64,000 bases of DNA, from positions 6,510,001 through 6,574,000 of the forward strand of contig NC_016472.1 of NCBI RefSeq assembly GCF_000226095.1, read 5' to 3'. Position numbers and translations under genes: made by a program. Shown here piece by piece: positions 8,918 to 20,398 of the stretch (positions are counted from its first letter, which is position 1; each line of letters opens with the position of its first letter). Origin of the DNA: Thermothelomyces thermophilus ATCC 42464 (taxonomy: Eukaryota; Ascomycota; Sordariomycetes; Sordariales; Chaetomiaceae). The notes under the pieces were generated by a model. It ran no database searches and was not told the DNA's origin. It was given only the letters and a program-made list of their open reading frames with translations.

Positions 8918-11900
8918 ATGGCTCCTCCTGGTAGCGTTCGAGAGGTGCTGCTGCCTCATCAATCCAAAGTCGACTGGATCTGGGGCCTCGCAAAAAACGA
9001 CATTGCGATCCCACAGCCCTTGATGGGTTTCTACTGGAACATGCCGCAGGATGCGCCTTGCATCCTCTCGCTCCCCAAAGCACGCCGCTGCTTCAAGCGC
9101 GGCGAGATCCCTCACGGCCGTCGTAGCGTGGCCTGGGACGACGGTTACGTCTGCGATGCGGCCGCTGCTCTTCGCGTCAGGCGTGGTCCTAAGATGAACA
9201 CGCTCGTTCGGCCGAGGACGTGGGAGGACATGTACCAGTACTTTGACGCCGTCGATCTCTGGACCATGGGCGCCTGGAACCTCTGGCGGGTCGTCCATTT
9301 CGCATGCGACGAGAACGAAGGGGCCCCCGGCGAGCCGTCTTCCTCCAAGTTCGCCGCCTTTGAAGTCGTCGACGAGTGGGCATACGATTGGTGCACCCAC
9401 GAGGAGCACCGCACTCGCCTAAGCGCGTGGGACGAGCGGTCCGATATCCTGTGCGTCCTGTCGCCGGCCGAGATCAACAATGTCTCGTGCTGCGGTGTCC
9501 AGGAGCTCTCGGCGCTCCGCGGGGCGCTCAGGTACTGGTCTCGTTTCTACAAGAACCAGTCCCGACAGGGGGACAACGGCCAGGGCGTCTCGGCCGTGTC
9601 GGCAAGCAGCAGCAGCTGTCAAGACGCTCAGGACTCGTCGCCTGCTCGCGCACTCGATGGTACGTACGAACTTTACCGGTTGGACTTCTTCTCCCCTCTT
9701 GTGTCGGCCCCTGAACTGGAAGCATATTATGGCGAAACCGAGATGGCTAACCGCGTCACAGATAATGACATCGCCCTCAGCAGGCCCGAGCCGAGCTCCA
9801 TCGCGCCGACCAGCCGTCCGCGGCGCCGCTCCAGCTCGCTATCCCTGCCGCGCGCAAGCTCGCGCCGGGACGACGGCGAATATACCTACGTCGCGAACCC
9901 GGCCGTTGTCATTATGAATGGAACGACCGCCGCCAGGACGCACCAGCTGTCGTCCGGCTCTAGGCTGGCAGAAGCTCGCACGGGCGAGAAGCAGGGCAGG
10001 GGTCATAAGCATTCCAAATCCGGCCCGGCTCCCGCGGTTCGTCCGGCCCATTCGCTGGCAACGAGAGGCGCTGGCGTCGAGGGCCCAGGCCCCTCCCGGT
10101 TGCCGAGCAGCTCACAAAACCTATTCAGCCGGGCCAACGGTGCTTCTCGACAGCCGAACCAGCCGACCCAGCCGATCCCCGGCTCCGTCGAGGCCGGCAT
10201 TGCCAACAGGACCGGCCACGACCCCCATCCACGCTCCCAGGGCTCCGGCCATCGTGCTCGCTGCCCCAATCACGGCCGCCGGAACCACGGCTCGGATTTC
10301 AGGTTTGCCCCCTGCTCTTGCCAGCAGTGCGTCGAGAAAGCGCGCAGCGTTCATATCGCACCCCTCGAGATAGGAGACATGTCCAACAGGGAGGCCCGGG
10401 CCGCCATCGCCGAGCACCTGAGTCAGTGGGGCCACGTGGAGGGCTGCGAGCTGAAGAAGTCCTACAGGGACAACTACTACGCCCTCGTCCGGTTCTCCAG
10501 CGAGGCCAGTGCTCACCTTGCCGTCCGCCGGTCGAAAGAGGATGTCCGCGGACACCCGAGGCTGGGATGCTTCACCATCTCCTACCCGCTGAGATCCAAG
10601 CACTTCAGGCCCGAACCCAGACCTCGACTGGGGAGCAGCGGAAGTCATCATTCCGCGGGCAACGGGAGCCCATCTTCGGGTGGCACCGGCAATCTCTCCT
10701 CGGCCCGGGACGGTGGGAGCCCTCGATACGGTGGTGGCTCTCAGGGCACACGGCAGTCGTTCTCACAAGAGCGGCAGTTGCAGCAGCGCTTCGGTCGCGG
10801 TTCACGCTCGCACCATCACCAACGGGCCGAGAGGGCACTCCTCTCCAGCATCAGGACGCCCCCCCGTCGGTCACTGAGCCACCAGTTCCCGGATCCGCCG
10901 CACCCGGCAGCCCCTGGGGCCAAGCGGTCGCACAGCATGATGCAGCCTGGTCAGCTCCAGCTCCAGCTCCAGTTCCAGTACCGGAACCAGAACCAGCATC
11001 GGCATTGGCCTTCATCGTCCGCCGGCACCTTCTCCGGCTCTCCCTCGTGTGAGAATGGACCCTGGTCCAGCCACCACTACCCTCGGGGAGCTCCTTCGTT
11101 CAACCCGCATCTCCCACCGCCGCCACTCCCGGGGCATTACGTACCACCACCTCCTTACCAGCCATTCTTCAGCAGCCCGTACCCACACCATCCCTGGCCG
11201 GACATGTCCATGCCACCCGCTGCGTCTTCGTACTATCCGCCCCTGCCCCCGCCTCCGCCCCCGCCTCCGCCGCACGCACAACACTATCCCGGTTCTGAGG
11301 AGGCGCGTCACCCCGGGTTTCACTGCGCCGCAAGGTCTCCGCAGCCGCCTCTTCCTCAACCGGCTTACGGCTGCGGCACTCAACCTCAGGGCCATTCCTC
11401 CCCAACCTTCTCCGCGCAGACAAAACCGCCTTCTGAAACAGAGGCATTTGGGAGCTACCCGATTTCATCCAACACCTCAACCCACTCGGCTCAGAGTTCT
11501 ATCGCGAGCACAAGCGTCAAGGTCCGCCTGCCGGAGTTTCCCGAGGATAAGCACTTCCCGGACACCGTCCCTATCCTTCCGAGTCATAACAAGGTCAAGG
11601 AGGATAGTCCCGTCAGGCGGATCAATTTTGGTGATGTGTCTTCTTCCGAGATGGACACCGGGGGGCCCGCTCCCGTCACCGTCCCGGATCGTATCAGGGC
11701 GCGCCCGAACAGCTCTGTGAGGCGCATCACCTTTGGAGACTTTGGTCCCCCCGAGACGCCGGGGTCGACAACCGCTTCTCCCGCTGCTGCTGGGCGCTCA
11801 GAGTCCACGACGCCCACACCAGCAGCTGCTCCGGCACCCCCCAGCGCACCTCCCGCCGGCAGTGCAATGACATGCAGTGGCACTCAGGTCCTCACCTCGG

Positions 11901-12850
11901 ACGACGACACCCGAGCGCCCAGAGGTCCCCACGCTGGGCGCACCCAGCAGCCGACTCCATCCACTCCAACCCAACAACAACAGTACATCAACGGATGCCG
12001 CGAACCCCACGTGAGCCACGAATCCAAGCCGGCCAACGCAGAGAACGATCATGAAAATGAAACGGGGTCTGAAGGGCAACTCGACAAACCTACCACACTC
12101 CCGTCTCGTCAGAACGTGGGGGACGTCAGGCTCGATCCCGAGTACAACGCCACCGTGATCCGCCGGCCGCCGCGCCATGGCCGCGTGTATTCTTCCTGGA
12201 TAGGGGACGGATTCCCCCCTGTAGCTCAGCCGACCTATCCGGATGCTTCATCGCAGCCGCAAGCTGGAGGAATAAACGCCGCAACATGGCTGCAGGCACA
12301 GGATGAGACTTCGCCATCCCAGGCTTGGAACCCGGCCGTCGCACCTTTTGCGCCCGCCCCGCGACCTCAGCATTACCAGCATTACCGGCCTGGCGAGCCC
12401 TACATGTTGAAGCAAAAGGGCAAGAAGCGGAGAAACAAGTATAGGAACAAGTCCCGCCTCAGCTCCCAGACCGCAACTCGCTCGAGCACTCCCATCCCCG
12501 AGGCCGCGAACCACAACAACGCTCTTGCGCCCCAGGAGGCGGCCGCCGGCCCATCAGCCTTCGCCAACGGCGAGACGTCGGCCCGTTCGTCCCCGGGGCA
12601 GCACCAGGACACCACCATCCAGCCCCTTCTGCTTCAGAGCGGAGAGGACCACCAGCCCGTCGTACCCCAGCCGCAGCAGCAGACTCCGGGCGACGGCGGC
12701 ATTGCCAACCACGTCGAGGAGGCGATTGACGGCGTGGAAACCCGCAACGGCATGCTGAAGCGGGACAGGAAGGGCAAAGGAAAGGCGGTACCGGCTACTT
12801 TGGAACGAGACAAGGACTACAACAATGACACCGGCAGCGGGGAGGCCTAG
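8918..12850 (+). CDS. Large RRM-domain protein, low complexity
   Basis: Open for 1310 codons from ATG at 8918. A probable in-frame intron at 9660-9761 (donor GTACGT, branch CTAAC, acceptor CACAG, 102 nt) would leave 1276 aa. The N-terminal 200 residues are globular, Trp-rich and not recognised. An RNA-recognition-motif-like segment is encoded at about 10346-10605, from RSVHIAPLEIG through YYALVRFSSEASAHLAVRR to LGCFTISYPL. The remainder is disordered: Ser/Pro/Gln-rich, with a nine-proline run and two similar blocks VRRINFGDVSSSE and VRRITFGDFGPPE. Likely an RNA-binding protein, but the family is unknown to me. It ends at TAG 12848-12850, yet the same frame stays coding-like to 14113, so the true 3' end is uncertain; the next entry gives the possible continuation. 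Confidence 0.75.
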   Translation: MAPPGSVREVLLPHQSKVDWIWGLAKNDIAIPQPLMGFYWNMPQDAPCILSLPKARRCFKRGEIPHGRRSVAWDDGYVCDAAAALRVRRGPKMNTLVRPRTWEDMYQYFDAVDLWTMGAWNLWRVVHFACDENEGAPGEPSSSKFAAFEVVDEWAYDWCTHEEHRTRLSAWDERSDILCVLSPAEINNVSCCGVQELSALRGALRYWSRFYKNQSRQGDNGQGVSAVSASSSSCQDAQDSSPARALDGTYELYRLDFFSPLVSAPELEAYYGETEMANRVTDNDIALSRPEPSSIAPTSRPRRRSSSLSLPRASSRRDDGEYTYVANPAVVIMNGTTAARTHQLSSGSRLAEARTGEKQGRGHKHSKSGPAPAVRPAHSLATRGAGVEGPGPSRLPSSSQNLFSRANGASRQPNQPTQPIPGSVEAGIANRTGHDPHPRSQGSGHRARCPNHGRRNHGSDFRFAPCSCQQCVEKARSVHIAPLEIGDMSNREARAAIAEHLSQWGHVEGCELKKSYRDNYYALVRFSSEASAHLAVRRSKEDVRGHPRLGCFTISYPLRSKHFRPEPRPRLGSSGSHHSAGNGSPSSGGTGNLSSARDGGSPRYGGGSQGTRQSFSQERQLQQRFGRGSRSHHHQRAERALLSSIRTPPRRSLSHQFPDPPHPAAPGAKRSHSMMQPGQLQLQLQFQYRNQNQHRHWPSSSAGTFSGSPSCENGPWSSHHYPRGAPSFNPHLPPPPLPGHYVPPPPYQPFFSSPYPHHPWPDMSMPPAASSYYPPLPPPPPPPPPHAQHYPGSEEARHPGFHCAARSPQPPLPQPAYGCGTQPQGHSSPTFSAQTKPPSETEAFGSYPISSNTSTHSAQSSIASTSVKVRLPEFPEDKHFPDTVPILPSHNKVKEDSPVRRINFGDVSSSEMDTGGPAPVTVPDRIRARPNSSVRRITFGDFGPPETPGSTTASPAAAGRSESTTPTPAAAPAPPSAPPAGSAMTCSGTQVLTSDDDTRAPRGPHAGRTQQPTPSTPTQQQQYINGCREPHVSHESKPANAENDHENETGSEGQLDKPTTLPSRQNVGDVRLDPEYNATVIRRPPRHGRVYSSWIGDGFPPVAQPTYPDASSQPQAGGINAATWLQAQDETSPSQAWNPAVAPFAPAPRPQHYQHYRPGEPYMLKQKGKKRRNKYRNKSRLSSQTATRSSTPIPEAANHNNALAPQEAAAGPSAFANGETSARSSPGQHQDTTIQPLLLQSGEDHQPVVPQPQQQTPGDGGIANHVEEAIDGVETRNGMLKRDRKGKGKAVPATLERDKDYNNDTGSGEA

Positions 12851-14113
12851 CAGGCCTCGCCATCTCGTGTGGCAGTTCAAGCCAGCAGCAAAGGCGGCGG
12901 CGATTGGCTGGATGAGCACGCCGCGGTGGGCAACGGCGGAGAGAGTAGCAGCAGCACAACGGGTAAAGGCTGGAAGAAGAGTGCCGGCCATGGCAGTGGT
13001 AGTGGTGGTGGCGGCAAGAGCTGGCACTGGGCCCGGAAGAAGGCGGCCGGTGACCAGAGCGGCGGCGAGAAGACGGCTCCTCCCCCGAGCGTCGGCGAGA
13101 CAAGACAAGACGGCAACGCGGCGGAGAGAAAGAACGGCGCGGCTCACACCGTCAAGGAGCTCGCGCACGACACCGGCGAGGACATTACCGCCGCCGCCGC
13201 CGCCGCTTCCGAGGCCGAAACTGCCGACAAGACCGATACGACCAAGGACAACGAACCCGCCATCATTACCACTACCACCACCACCACCAACAACAACAAC
13301 AACTACAACTACAACTACAACGCTGCGGCCTACGCCAAGAGAGCCGGCGCCGCAACCCGCCCGTCCGCATACCGCGCCAACGCGGGCGGCTCCCTCCGGA
13401 TCCCCCGGCAGCGGCTCGCCATGCACGGCGGCAAGAAGCGACCGCCACCCGCGGCAAGGGGCGACGTGCGGGATCTCTTCAGGGACCACCACCGGGACCA
13501 AGAAGACGGCCGGGACCCGGAGGAGGAGAACCGGAATCGGGAGGACCAGGCGCAGCAGGAGTAGGGGTCTGACGAGCCTGCGGTGGCGCAAGGGACGGAC
13601 GGGGAATCGGAGCTGTCGCTGCCGCTGCTGCTGCCGCCACCTCTGTTGCAGGAGCAGGAGGATCACGAGGAGGAGGATCACGAGGAACAGCAGGACAGAG
13701 ACGCAGAAGCGGAAGCGGCGGCGGCGGCGGCGGCGGCTGTTATCACTGCTGCAGAGAAGAGCCGCGGCATTCCCGGAAAGAAGAAGAAGAAGAAGGGGAC
13801 CAGCAAGAAAGGGAATAAAAAGAAGACGAAAGGCAAGAAGGGTAACAAGAAGAACAACCACAACAAGAAGAAGAAGAAGAAGAAGAGGCAACAAAAAGGA
13901 AAGAGAAAGGAACCGGCGAGCGACCTAGATGGCCAAGGCGAAGAGGGAGACATGAGGATCAAGAACTGGTTGGCCGAAACGCCGGGCGGGAAACCGCCAG
14001 CCCGTTTGCTCGTCGTAATGTTGTTCCTTTTGCTTACCGGTCTGGTCCAGATTGGCGCGTTGTGGGACTGGTTAGGGCCCGGAGGGCGAGCACAGGTGTC
14101 ATTCCAATCTTGA
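12851..14113 (+). CDS. Probable 3' continuation of the RRM gene, interrupted by a second UAG
   Basis: Two open segments (12851-13561 and 13565-14110) lie in the same frame as the RRM gene, each cut from the preceding one by a single TAG. Neither has an ATG near its beginning, and third codon positions are mostly G or C throughout, so they look like one coding frame. A 63-nt intron 12788-12850 (GTACCG to CTAG) would remove the first TAG in frame; a 186-nt intron 13466-13651 (GTGCGG to TTGCAG) would remove the second. The encoded part is polar, with runs of Ala, Thr, Asn and Lys, and closes with a hydrophobic stretch LLVVMLFLLLTGLVQIGALW. The two other open frames here are low complexity, which weakens the argument. 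It may be spliced, read through, or 3' UTR. Confidence 0.45.
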
Positions 14114-15000
14114 AAAGACCGGGGTACCGGCAAAAGATGCGGTGTTTTTTTTTTTAATTTCTCTTTCTGGCTAGCATGCCTACTTCCAAGTGAGATTGGC
14201 ATCGCCGAATCAACATATATCTGGCGTTGGGTTTTGGCGTTGGAGTTTTCGAGTTGGTGTCTCTTGTTGGTTTGGTGGTTGGGGTCACGACGCTATGCGC
14301 TGCGGAATGATGCTACCGAGGCTGGATGATCATGAGAGACCACGAAGGGGGGGAAGTTTATGACCGGATGTCTATAGATGGTGCTGTTGGAGTTTGAGAG
14401 TGGTTGGCCATGATTCCCGAGTGAGGTTTTCGATTGCTCTGCTCCGGAGTAGGGAGATTGGTCAGAGCTCTCTATTGGAGCACACGGCGAATGTATCTAC
14501 AAGTATTCTTAATGCGGTTTGCCACATGGTATGGCGGAGGGCGATTTGTTTCCGTCGTCACCGTTCCGGGAACGCCAAGTGCCCCATCCCAGGGGTTGCA
14601 GCTTTACTATATTGTGCAAACTTTATTTATCCCTTTAAAACACACGCCAATTCAGCCTCGTTGAAACGCCATATTATGCCCCTTTCTTTCGTATTTACAT
14701 CCTAGACATATAGACAAACAAATTCCCCCCTCTTGCTCGTCTTGCATCGAGGGCTCAACACTGCTGCTTTCATGACCGCATGGCCGCCTCCGCGGCTTGA
14801 GAATTTACAAGTTATGGCATTCCTCTCTTCTCGAGGAGGGAGATCTGGATCGGCCGCAACCAGACGCCGCACGCGGCTACCGTTGCCACTTTGCCAGCAT
14901 AACTAGCCTCTTCATCACCACCCAACCGCTCATTACGCCCTGGCTAACCGTCACCTCCAGGGATGAGCAAAGCCCTACCGAGACGCGAACGCTCTGTCGC
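14114..15000. other. Convergent intergenic region
   Basis: It lies between the 3' ends of the RRM gene (+) and SKT5 (-). A T tract at about 14143-14153 is the only visible oddity. Confidence 0.4.
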
Positions 15001-15225
15001 TTACATGACGGAGCACTCGCCCTCCTGCTGCTTCCCGATCTTGCTCCTGGATATCCTCTCTCGGGTGCGAGGGCCACTCTTGCCGGACCGCTTGAGGTCC
15101 TCTAATCGCTCTCTCGCCTTGGGGAAATCCTGGGCTGTCGCAGCGGCTGTCAGGATTGTTGCCCGGCTCGACCAAAACCCCGATATTTCGGGAAGTCATC
15201 AAAAAAAAGCGAGGAGGGGAAAAAA

Positions 15226-15256
<31 letters not shown>

Positions 15257-18113
15257 AACTCACCAGCAGCTCTCCAGTACCACCTCTTCGCATCCTCCAG
15301 GTTCGCGGGCACGCCGATACCGACCTCGGTGAAGTAGCCCATCGCGTACTCGGCCTTGCTCAGGCCGGCCAGGGCGGCCTTCCTGGCCCACAGGTAGGCC
15401 TCGGTGTCGCTCTGCTGCAGGACGCCCTCGCTGCCGGTCAGGTACCAGCCCGAGAGGGCGAGCTCGCTCTGGTGCTCCTCCTGGACGGCGGCGCGGCTGT
15501 ACCACATGATGGACAGGCGCGGGTCGATGGGGCAGCCGAGCAGGCCGTACTCGTAGGCGCAGCCGAGGCGGAACTGGCTGAACTTGTAGCCCAGCTCGGC
15601 GGCCTGCTTGAACAGCTGGAAGGCGTAGGCCTCGTCGCGCAGGATCACGTCGTTGGGCTCCGCGCTCTCGTACAGCAGCGCCAGCTCGTGCAGCGCGTGC
15701 GGGTTCTCGGGCGTGGCGCGCTCGGCCGCCCGCTTGAGCCAGCTGATGGCCTCGCGCGGGTTGCGCGGCTGCCCCAGCAGGCCCTTGAGCAGGATCATGC
15801 CCATCTTGTACATGGCCGGCGTGTCGCCGAGCGTCGCCGCCCGCTTGTACCACTGGATGGCCTTGAGCGGGTCCTTGCGCGTGCCGCCGCCCTCGTCGTT
15901 GCCGATCTCGCAGCACACGGCCGTGCGGTAGGCCGCCGCCGCGTGGCCCAGCTTGGCCGCCGACTGGTAGAGCGAGAAGGCGTGCGCGTTGTCGGGCTCG
16001 CCGAACAGGCCGCGCCCGAGGCAGTCGGCCAGGAAGAACATGGCGTCCGGGTTGTTGGCCTTCTCGAGCTTGCGGAGGATCTTCTGCGCGTCCACGAGGT
16101 AGCGTTCGCGGGACCGAGCGCGCGCTTTGGGGTCGGGGAGGTTAGGCACCAGCGCGTCCGACGCTTCGACCAGCCGCTTGGCCAGCCGGAGGGCCGTGGC
16201 TTGGTCCCCGGGGTCGTTCTTGACCGTGGCCCGAAGGTGCTCCAGTTCCTCGACGGTGACGGGTGGTTCCGCGGGCTGCGCCCCGGACCCGTTGGCCGCC
16301 TGATCAGGCGGCGGGCCTTGCTGGTAGCCCCCGGCGGGGGGACTGGTCGTATTGGCGCCGTAACCGCCGGGAGTACCACTGTAGTTCCTCACCGGCGGCG
16401 GCCGGTCGTTGAGGTTAACCACCGACCCGGGCATGTGCCCGGGACGAACGGGCGTGGGATGCGAGGGAAGGCTATCCGGGTTGTGGCCTGGTTGAGACGA
16501 AGGCTGCTGCACTCCGGGCCTGTAAGGCGCCGGACCTGGAGGCAATCCCTGGCCCGGAGCCGGGCCGGGCCCGGGCTCCTGGTGAGATTGTGGGCCGCCG
16601 GGCTGATGGGTGGGCAGCGGGGGGATGTCGCCGGCCATCTCGAACACGGCCGTCTGCGAGTTGCGCAAGTTGGGCTGAGACTTCGCCCGGGTCATCTCGG
16701 GGTGCCGGCCAGGACCGCGCTGGGCCAGCTCTTGCTGGATAGGCTGCATGTGCCGGTCTAACGAGTTCTTGGGGCGATGTGAGGGCATGGCATCGAAATC
16801 GGGGACGTCGGACGCGGCCGAGGGAGGGTTGTGGGCGGGATAGCCGTCATTGCCGCCGTAGTAGTCGTAGAGGTCGTCGACCGATGAAGGGCGGTCTTGA
16901 CCGTAGCCCGAGTCATGCCCGGCTTCCTCTGGGCCATCCCGGCGTGCTTCTTGAGGCGGAGGGCCGTGGTTGTTTGGAGGATAGATCCTCGGCGGGGGCT
17001 GTCGCATTCCCTGCGCGGTGCTCGGTCGCTGCGGCACGCCGGGGCCGATAGGGCCCCTGTAAGGTGCGCTATCTGCCCGCATGAGAGGACCGGCCTGGCG
17101 CATGTCCATTTGATCTCCGGCCGGCATCGTCATGCTTCGAGGCGGAGGCCCGAAATTCTCCTCCTGGTAACCGCCCCCCTGCGGTCCATATCCGGGGACC
17201 GGAGGAGGGCCACGTCGCTGGTCGGGGTAGTCTTGCGGGTGGTACCCTTGCGGTGGGCCACGGGGAGGTCCCATCGGCCCGGGTCTCCCGTAGCCGTTTG
17301 GGGGAGGGCGCATGGGTCCTCTCTGCTGCTGCGGCGGACCGTTCGGTCCTCTCGGACCCGGCCGGTTTCCCGATATGTCCATACCTTCCAACTGCGCTAC
17401 GATCTGCTGCTCCTGTTCCATATCTGACCTGCGCGGTGCGCCAGGAAACGAGGGGAAAGGGCCATTGAAGCCGGGATCGCCGCCGTTGCCTGGGCCAGGG
17501 CCAGCCATGGGCGGACCCCGACTTGCTGAGCTCATGTTAGCATAACCTCGTTGGTGAGGCTGGAGTGCCTAGACAGAATGCCAAACTCACCGCCGGGATC
17601 TGAGTGGGGAACCCTATCCCCTGGACCTGGCCGACCGCCACGGCCGGGAGGGGGAGGGCCTCGGCTGCCAGGGCCAGGAGGGTAACCGCCACCGCGAGGT
17701 GGATAAGGACCTCCCCGACCAGAACCGCTGGGGGGAGGCCTCATGGGGCCTTCTCTTCCACCCGGCATCGGTCGCCCGCCCCTTCCGGGCCCCGGGGGGC
17801 CGGGGTCGTAGTAGTCCTGCTGATAATAGTCTTGGTTGGGAGGAGGGCCTCCTCTTCCGTAGCCGCCGTCGTCGTACTGCCCGCCGTAGCCTTGATCGTA
17901 ACCCTGGCCATATCCATTCCCATATCCGTCATAGCCGGGGTCATATCCGTCCTGATACTGGTCGTACTGCTGGGGCGGCGGTCCGTTGTATTGCCGCGGC
18001 GCTCCAGGGCCCGGGGGGTAATGTCGCTGCGGCGGAGGGCGCTGAGGACCCGGCCCTCCGCCGTATTGGCGCCCGCCACCAGCACCCCCATCGTATTGTC
18101 CGTTGTACGCCAT
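15001..18113 (-). CDS. SKT5: Chitin synthase activator SKT5/CHS4-type, Sel1 repeats and CaaX box
   Basis: Activator of a class of chitin synthase, acting at the plasma membrane and septum. Exons 18113-17591, 17525-15264 and 15134-15001 give 972 aa. The first 600 or so residues are Pro/Gly/Gln/Tyr-rich and disordered. Sel1-like repeats run over about residues 665-925 (AMFFLADCLGRGLFGEPDN, AAYRTAVCCEIGNDEGG, FRLGCAYEYG and others). The last short exon supplies the family end ARERLEDLKRSG and a C-terminal CSVM, a CaaX farnesylation signal that targets the protein to membranes. Intron 1 has branch GCTAAC; intron 2 (15263-15135) holds an A tract and a CT/GA microsatellite that may confuse predictors. 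An acceptor 12 nt earlier in intron 2 would add four residues. Confidence 0.93.
15217..15256. repeat. A tract plus GA dinucleotide repeat inside SKT5 intron 2
   Basis: On the minus strand this reads as a CT repeat followed by T, immediately after the GTGAGT donor, and separates the body of SKT5 from its CaaX exon. Confidence 0.85.
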
Positions 18114-20398
18114 AATGCCAGCGCTCCGTGCGGGTGTCGGTGCTGCCCTAGCTCCGAGACGTCTCCGAGAACCGGTCGCCGCAGCTGCAGATCGCGGCGC
18201 AATCGGGATCGTCCAAGAGCGCTGTCCTTGTGAGGTGAGCTCCTGAGCTGGTAGGTGAGCGCAATGCGTCTAGATAAGTCGCATGGCAAACGGCGCGTCT
18301 AGGCGAATTTAGGATGTCCGGTTCGAGTTGGCCGACCTGGACCCCGGTCTCGACAAATTCCGCCGAATGGTACGCGACAGCTGAGATGGAAGCGGTAGAC
18401 GGCACACAAGGGACCGACAGCCGTGTGATTTGCGCAGCGCAACAGCACGAATGAAGGGTCGGGAGTCGTGATGGTGGTGGTTGTGATCGTTTATCGTTAT
18501 CGTCGTGTTCGTCGTCGTTGTCGTCGTCGTCGCCGTCACTGTGATTGTCGAGGCGCGCTAATCGGGAGGTCAAGGCGCTGAGATTACGGAAAGAAGGGCG
18601 TGAAACAATCGGCTAGGCGCTAACTCTTAGCAGTTATTAACGGAGATGGTGAGATCGAAAAGGCATTGAAAAGTGCGGCAGTCAAAAGGGTCACAGCCCA
18701 GAGGCAAGGACTGCATTGTGCATTGTGCCTTGCTGGATCAGCTAAAAAGTCCGTTCTTCCGTTACAAGGGTCCATGGGCGCACCCCTCAGAATTGAATGG
18801 GGAGAATGGCGCGAGTGGGTTTGGGCAGCGCGGGGCCTGTTCCGGGGACCAGGGTTTGTTACACGAGCCAAGGGTCCGATACTCCGTACAGCCCTGTTTG
18901 AACATTGAAATACGGAATCCTGCGCCGAGTCATAGGCTGTGTTACGGAGTAGCCATGAGAGCGCCTTTTTCTCCTTGTCCATCAACAAGGACCATACCAG
19001 CAGAGAACGCATGGAGATCTAACTTTTTTTCGAGCCGGTAGTAAACTATGTTAGTATTGATGCTACCTGCCAAAGTTGGCATAGAATGAACAATTTTCTC
19101 TTTTGTTACCGACGATGTTTGATGCTGCTGTTCAGACCTCGTGCAACTGAAACGTGACTGCGCTGTCGGCTGGGCTGATATCCGAACAGTTGTGCGGAGT
19201 TACCCCTTATATGTATAACGTGCATAGTATGTATATATGTACGTACCTAAGTAGTGTCGGTAGGGTAGCAACAAGGCCCATACATAAACAAAACATTCAG
19301 GCCCAACAGCGGGAGAAGCTGCTGAACTATCCGAGATTATCACTGGGCTGACTTGCCCCGCGGAACACGGCAGACCTAATTCGTGTCTTTGCCCCATTTG
19401 CAAGAGGTTTTGTAGAGAAATTGCCGCTTCCCGTCTTTTGTACATTCACTGCACAGCTGAAAAAGGCCCAAGAGTTTCAAAGTGAGTTTCGAAGCTTTTT
19501 GTTGAACTGGCAGAGTTGCCCGACATGATGCGTATCAAAAGCTGTCCGCTGTTTGGCAGTGATTGGTTTTCTTCAGCCCCCGCGAATCTGGTACGCGCCG
19601 CTCTAAGACCTGGGACAGGGGAATACAGCAGCGCATCTGCCTGCAAGCCAGCGGCGCACGCAATGCTCTCACATCACGGAGTAGTTATGTCGACGCCAAA
19701 CACGTAAGCCCCAGAGAGGACCAGGCCTTCAATACTGTTTTCATGATCGCCCTAGCCCGGCGTTTCAAGACACGTAACTATGTATCTGTGCCGATGCCTG
19801 GGTCCTTGTTTGCTCTTGGACTGGAGACACAACTTAGCCGGGTAGGGTCCTCAGCCGGCCGAACCTGGAATTCCGAGGAAGTCCCGATGCTCTCTCTCAC
19901 GCTTGTTCGAGTCATGGGAAGGGAGTGCAAGGAAAGCCGCAGTTCACCCTCAGATTGAAACCTGTGTCAAATACTATAGGCGCACCACGCATCCTCTCCC
20001 GAGTCCCGAGACACGGCAGCCGTTAAAGACCCTGGATGCTCCGAGTTTAACGGGGATTACCGCGAGCTAGCGCGATTGACCTGTGAGGTAAAGTACCGAA
20101 TGACCCGGGATCCACACCACCAAGCCGAACCAGTGTCTCCGTACCTTCCTGATGAATTCGGTGAGCCAGGTGTTGTCGGCTGCCCAAAAAAGTCAGTTCT
20201 GCGATACGCCGTAGCTTGGTTTCTGCCGCATCTGGCCGCCCTCGAGTGAGAGGCTGACCTCATCAACGAGAGGGTTCATGAAGCAGACCGGGAACGGCGA
20301 GTCTGGCAACAAACACGACCTTGGGAACAGCATCTCTGATTTCTTGTTCCCGTTGACATTGTGATTTGCTGAGGGGTCTAAGAGACACATTCCTCATT
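18114..20398. promoter_or_regulatory. Divergent SKT5/CBP4 upstream region
   Basis: About 2.3 kb with no recognisable gene. It has a GTC/GTT microsatellite at about 18500-18537 (SKT5 side) and two copies of the nine-mer TACGGAGTA or its complement at 18880-18888 and 18943-18951. ATGT-rich palindromic sequence lies near 19209-19247. Confidence 0.5.

Noticed and set aside
12554-13894. 446-codon minus-strand open frame, and a 367-codon plus-strand frame at 12825-13928
   Set aside because: Both are Arg/Pro/Thr or Leu/Val runs produced by GC-rich trinucleotide repeats; neither has domain motifs. The third frame, in phase with the RRM gene, has the better codon pattern.
15472-16761. 429-codon plus-strand open frame opposite SKT5
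   Set aside because: Gly/Arg/Val-rich shadow of the Sel1-repeat gene on the minus strand.
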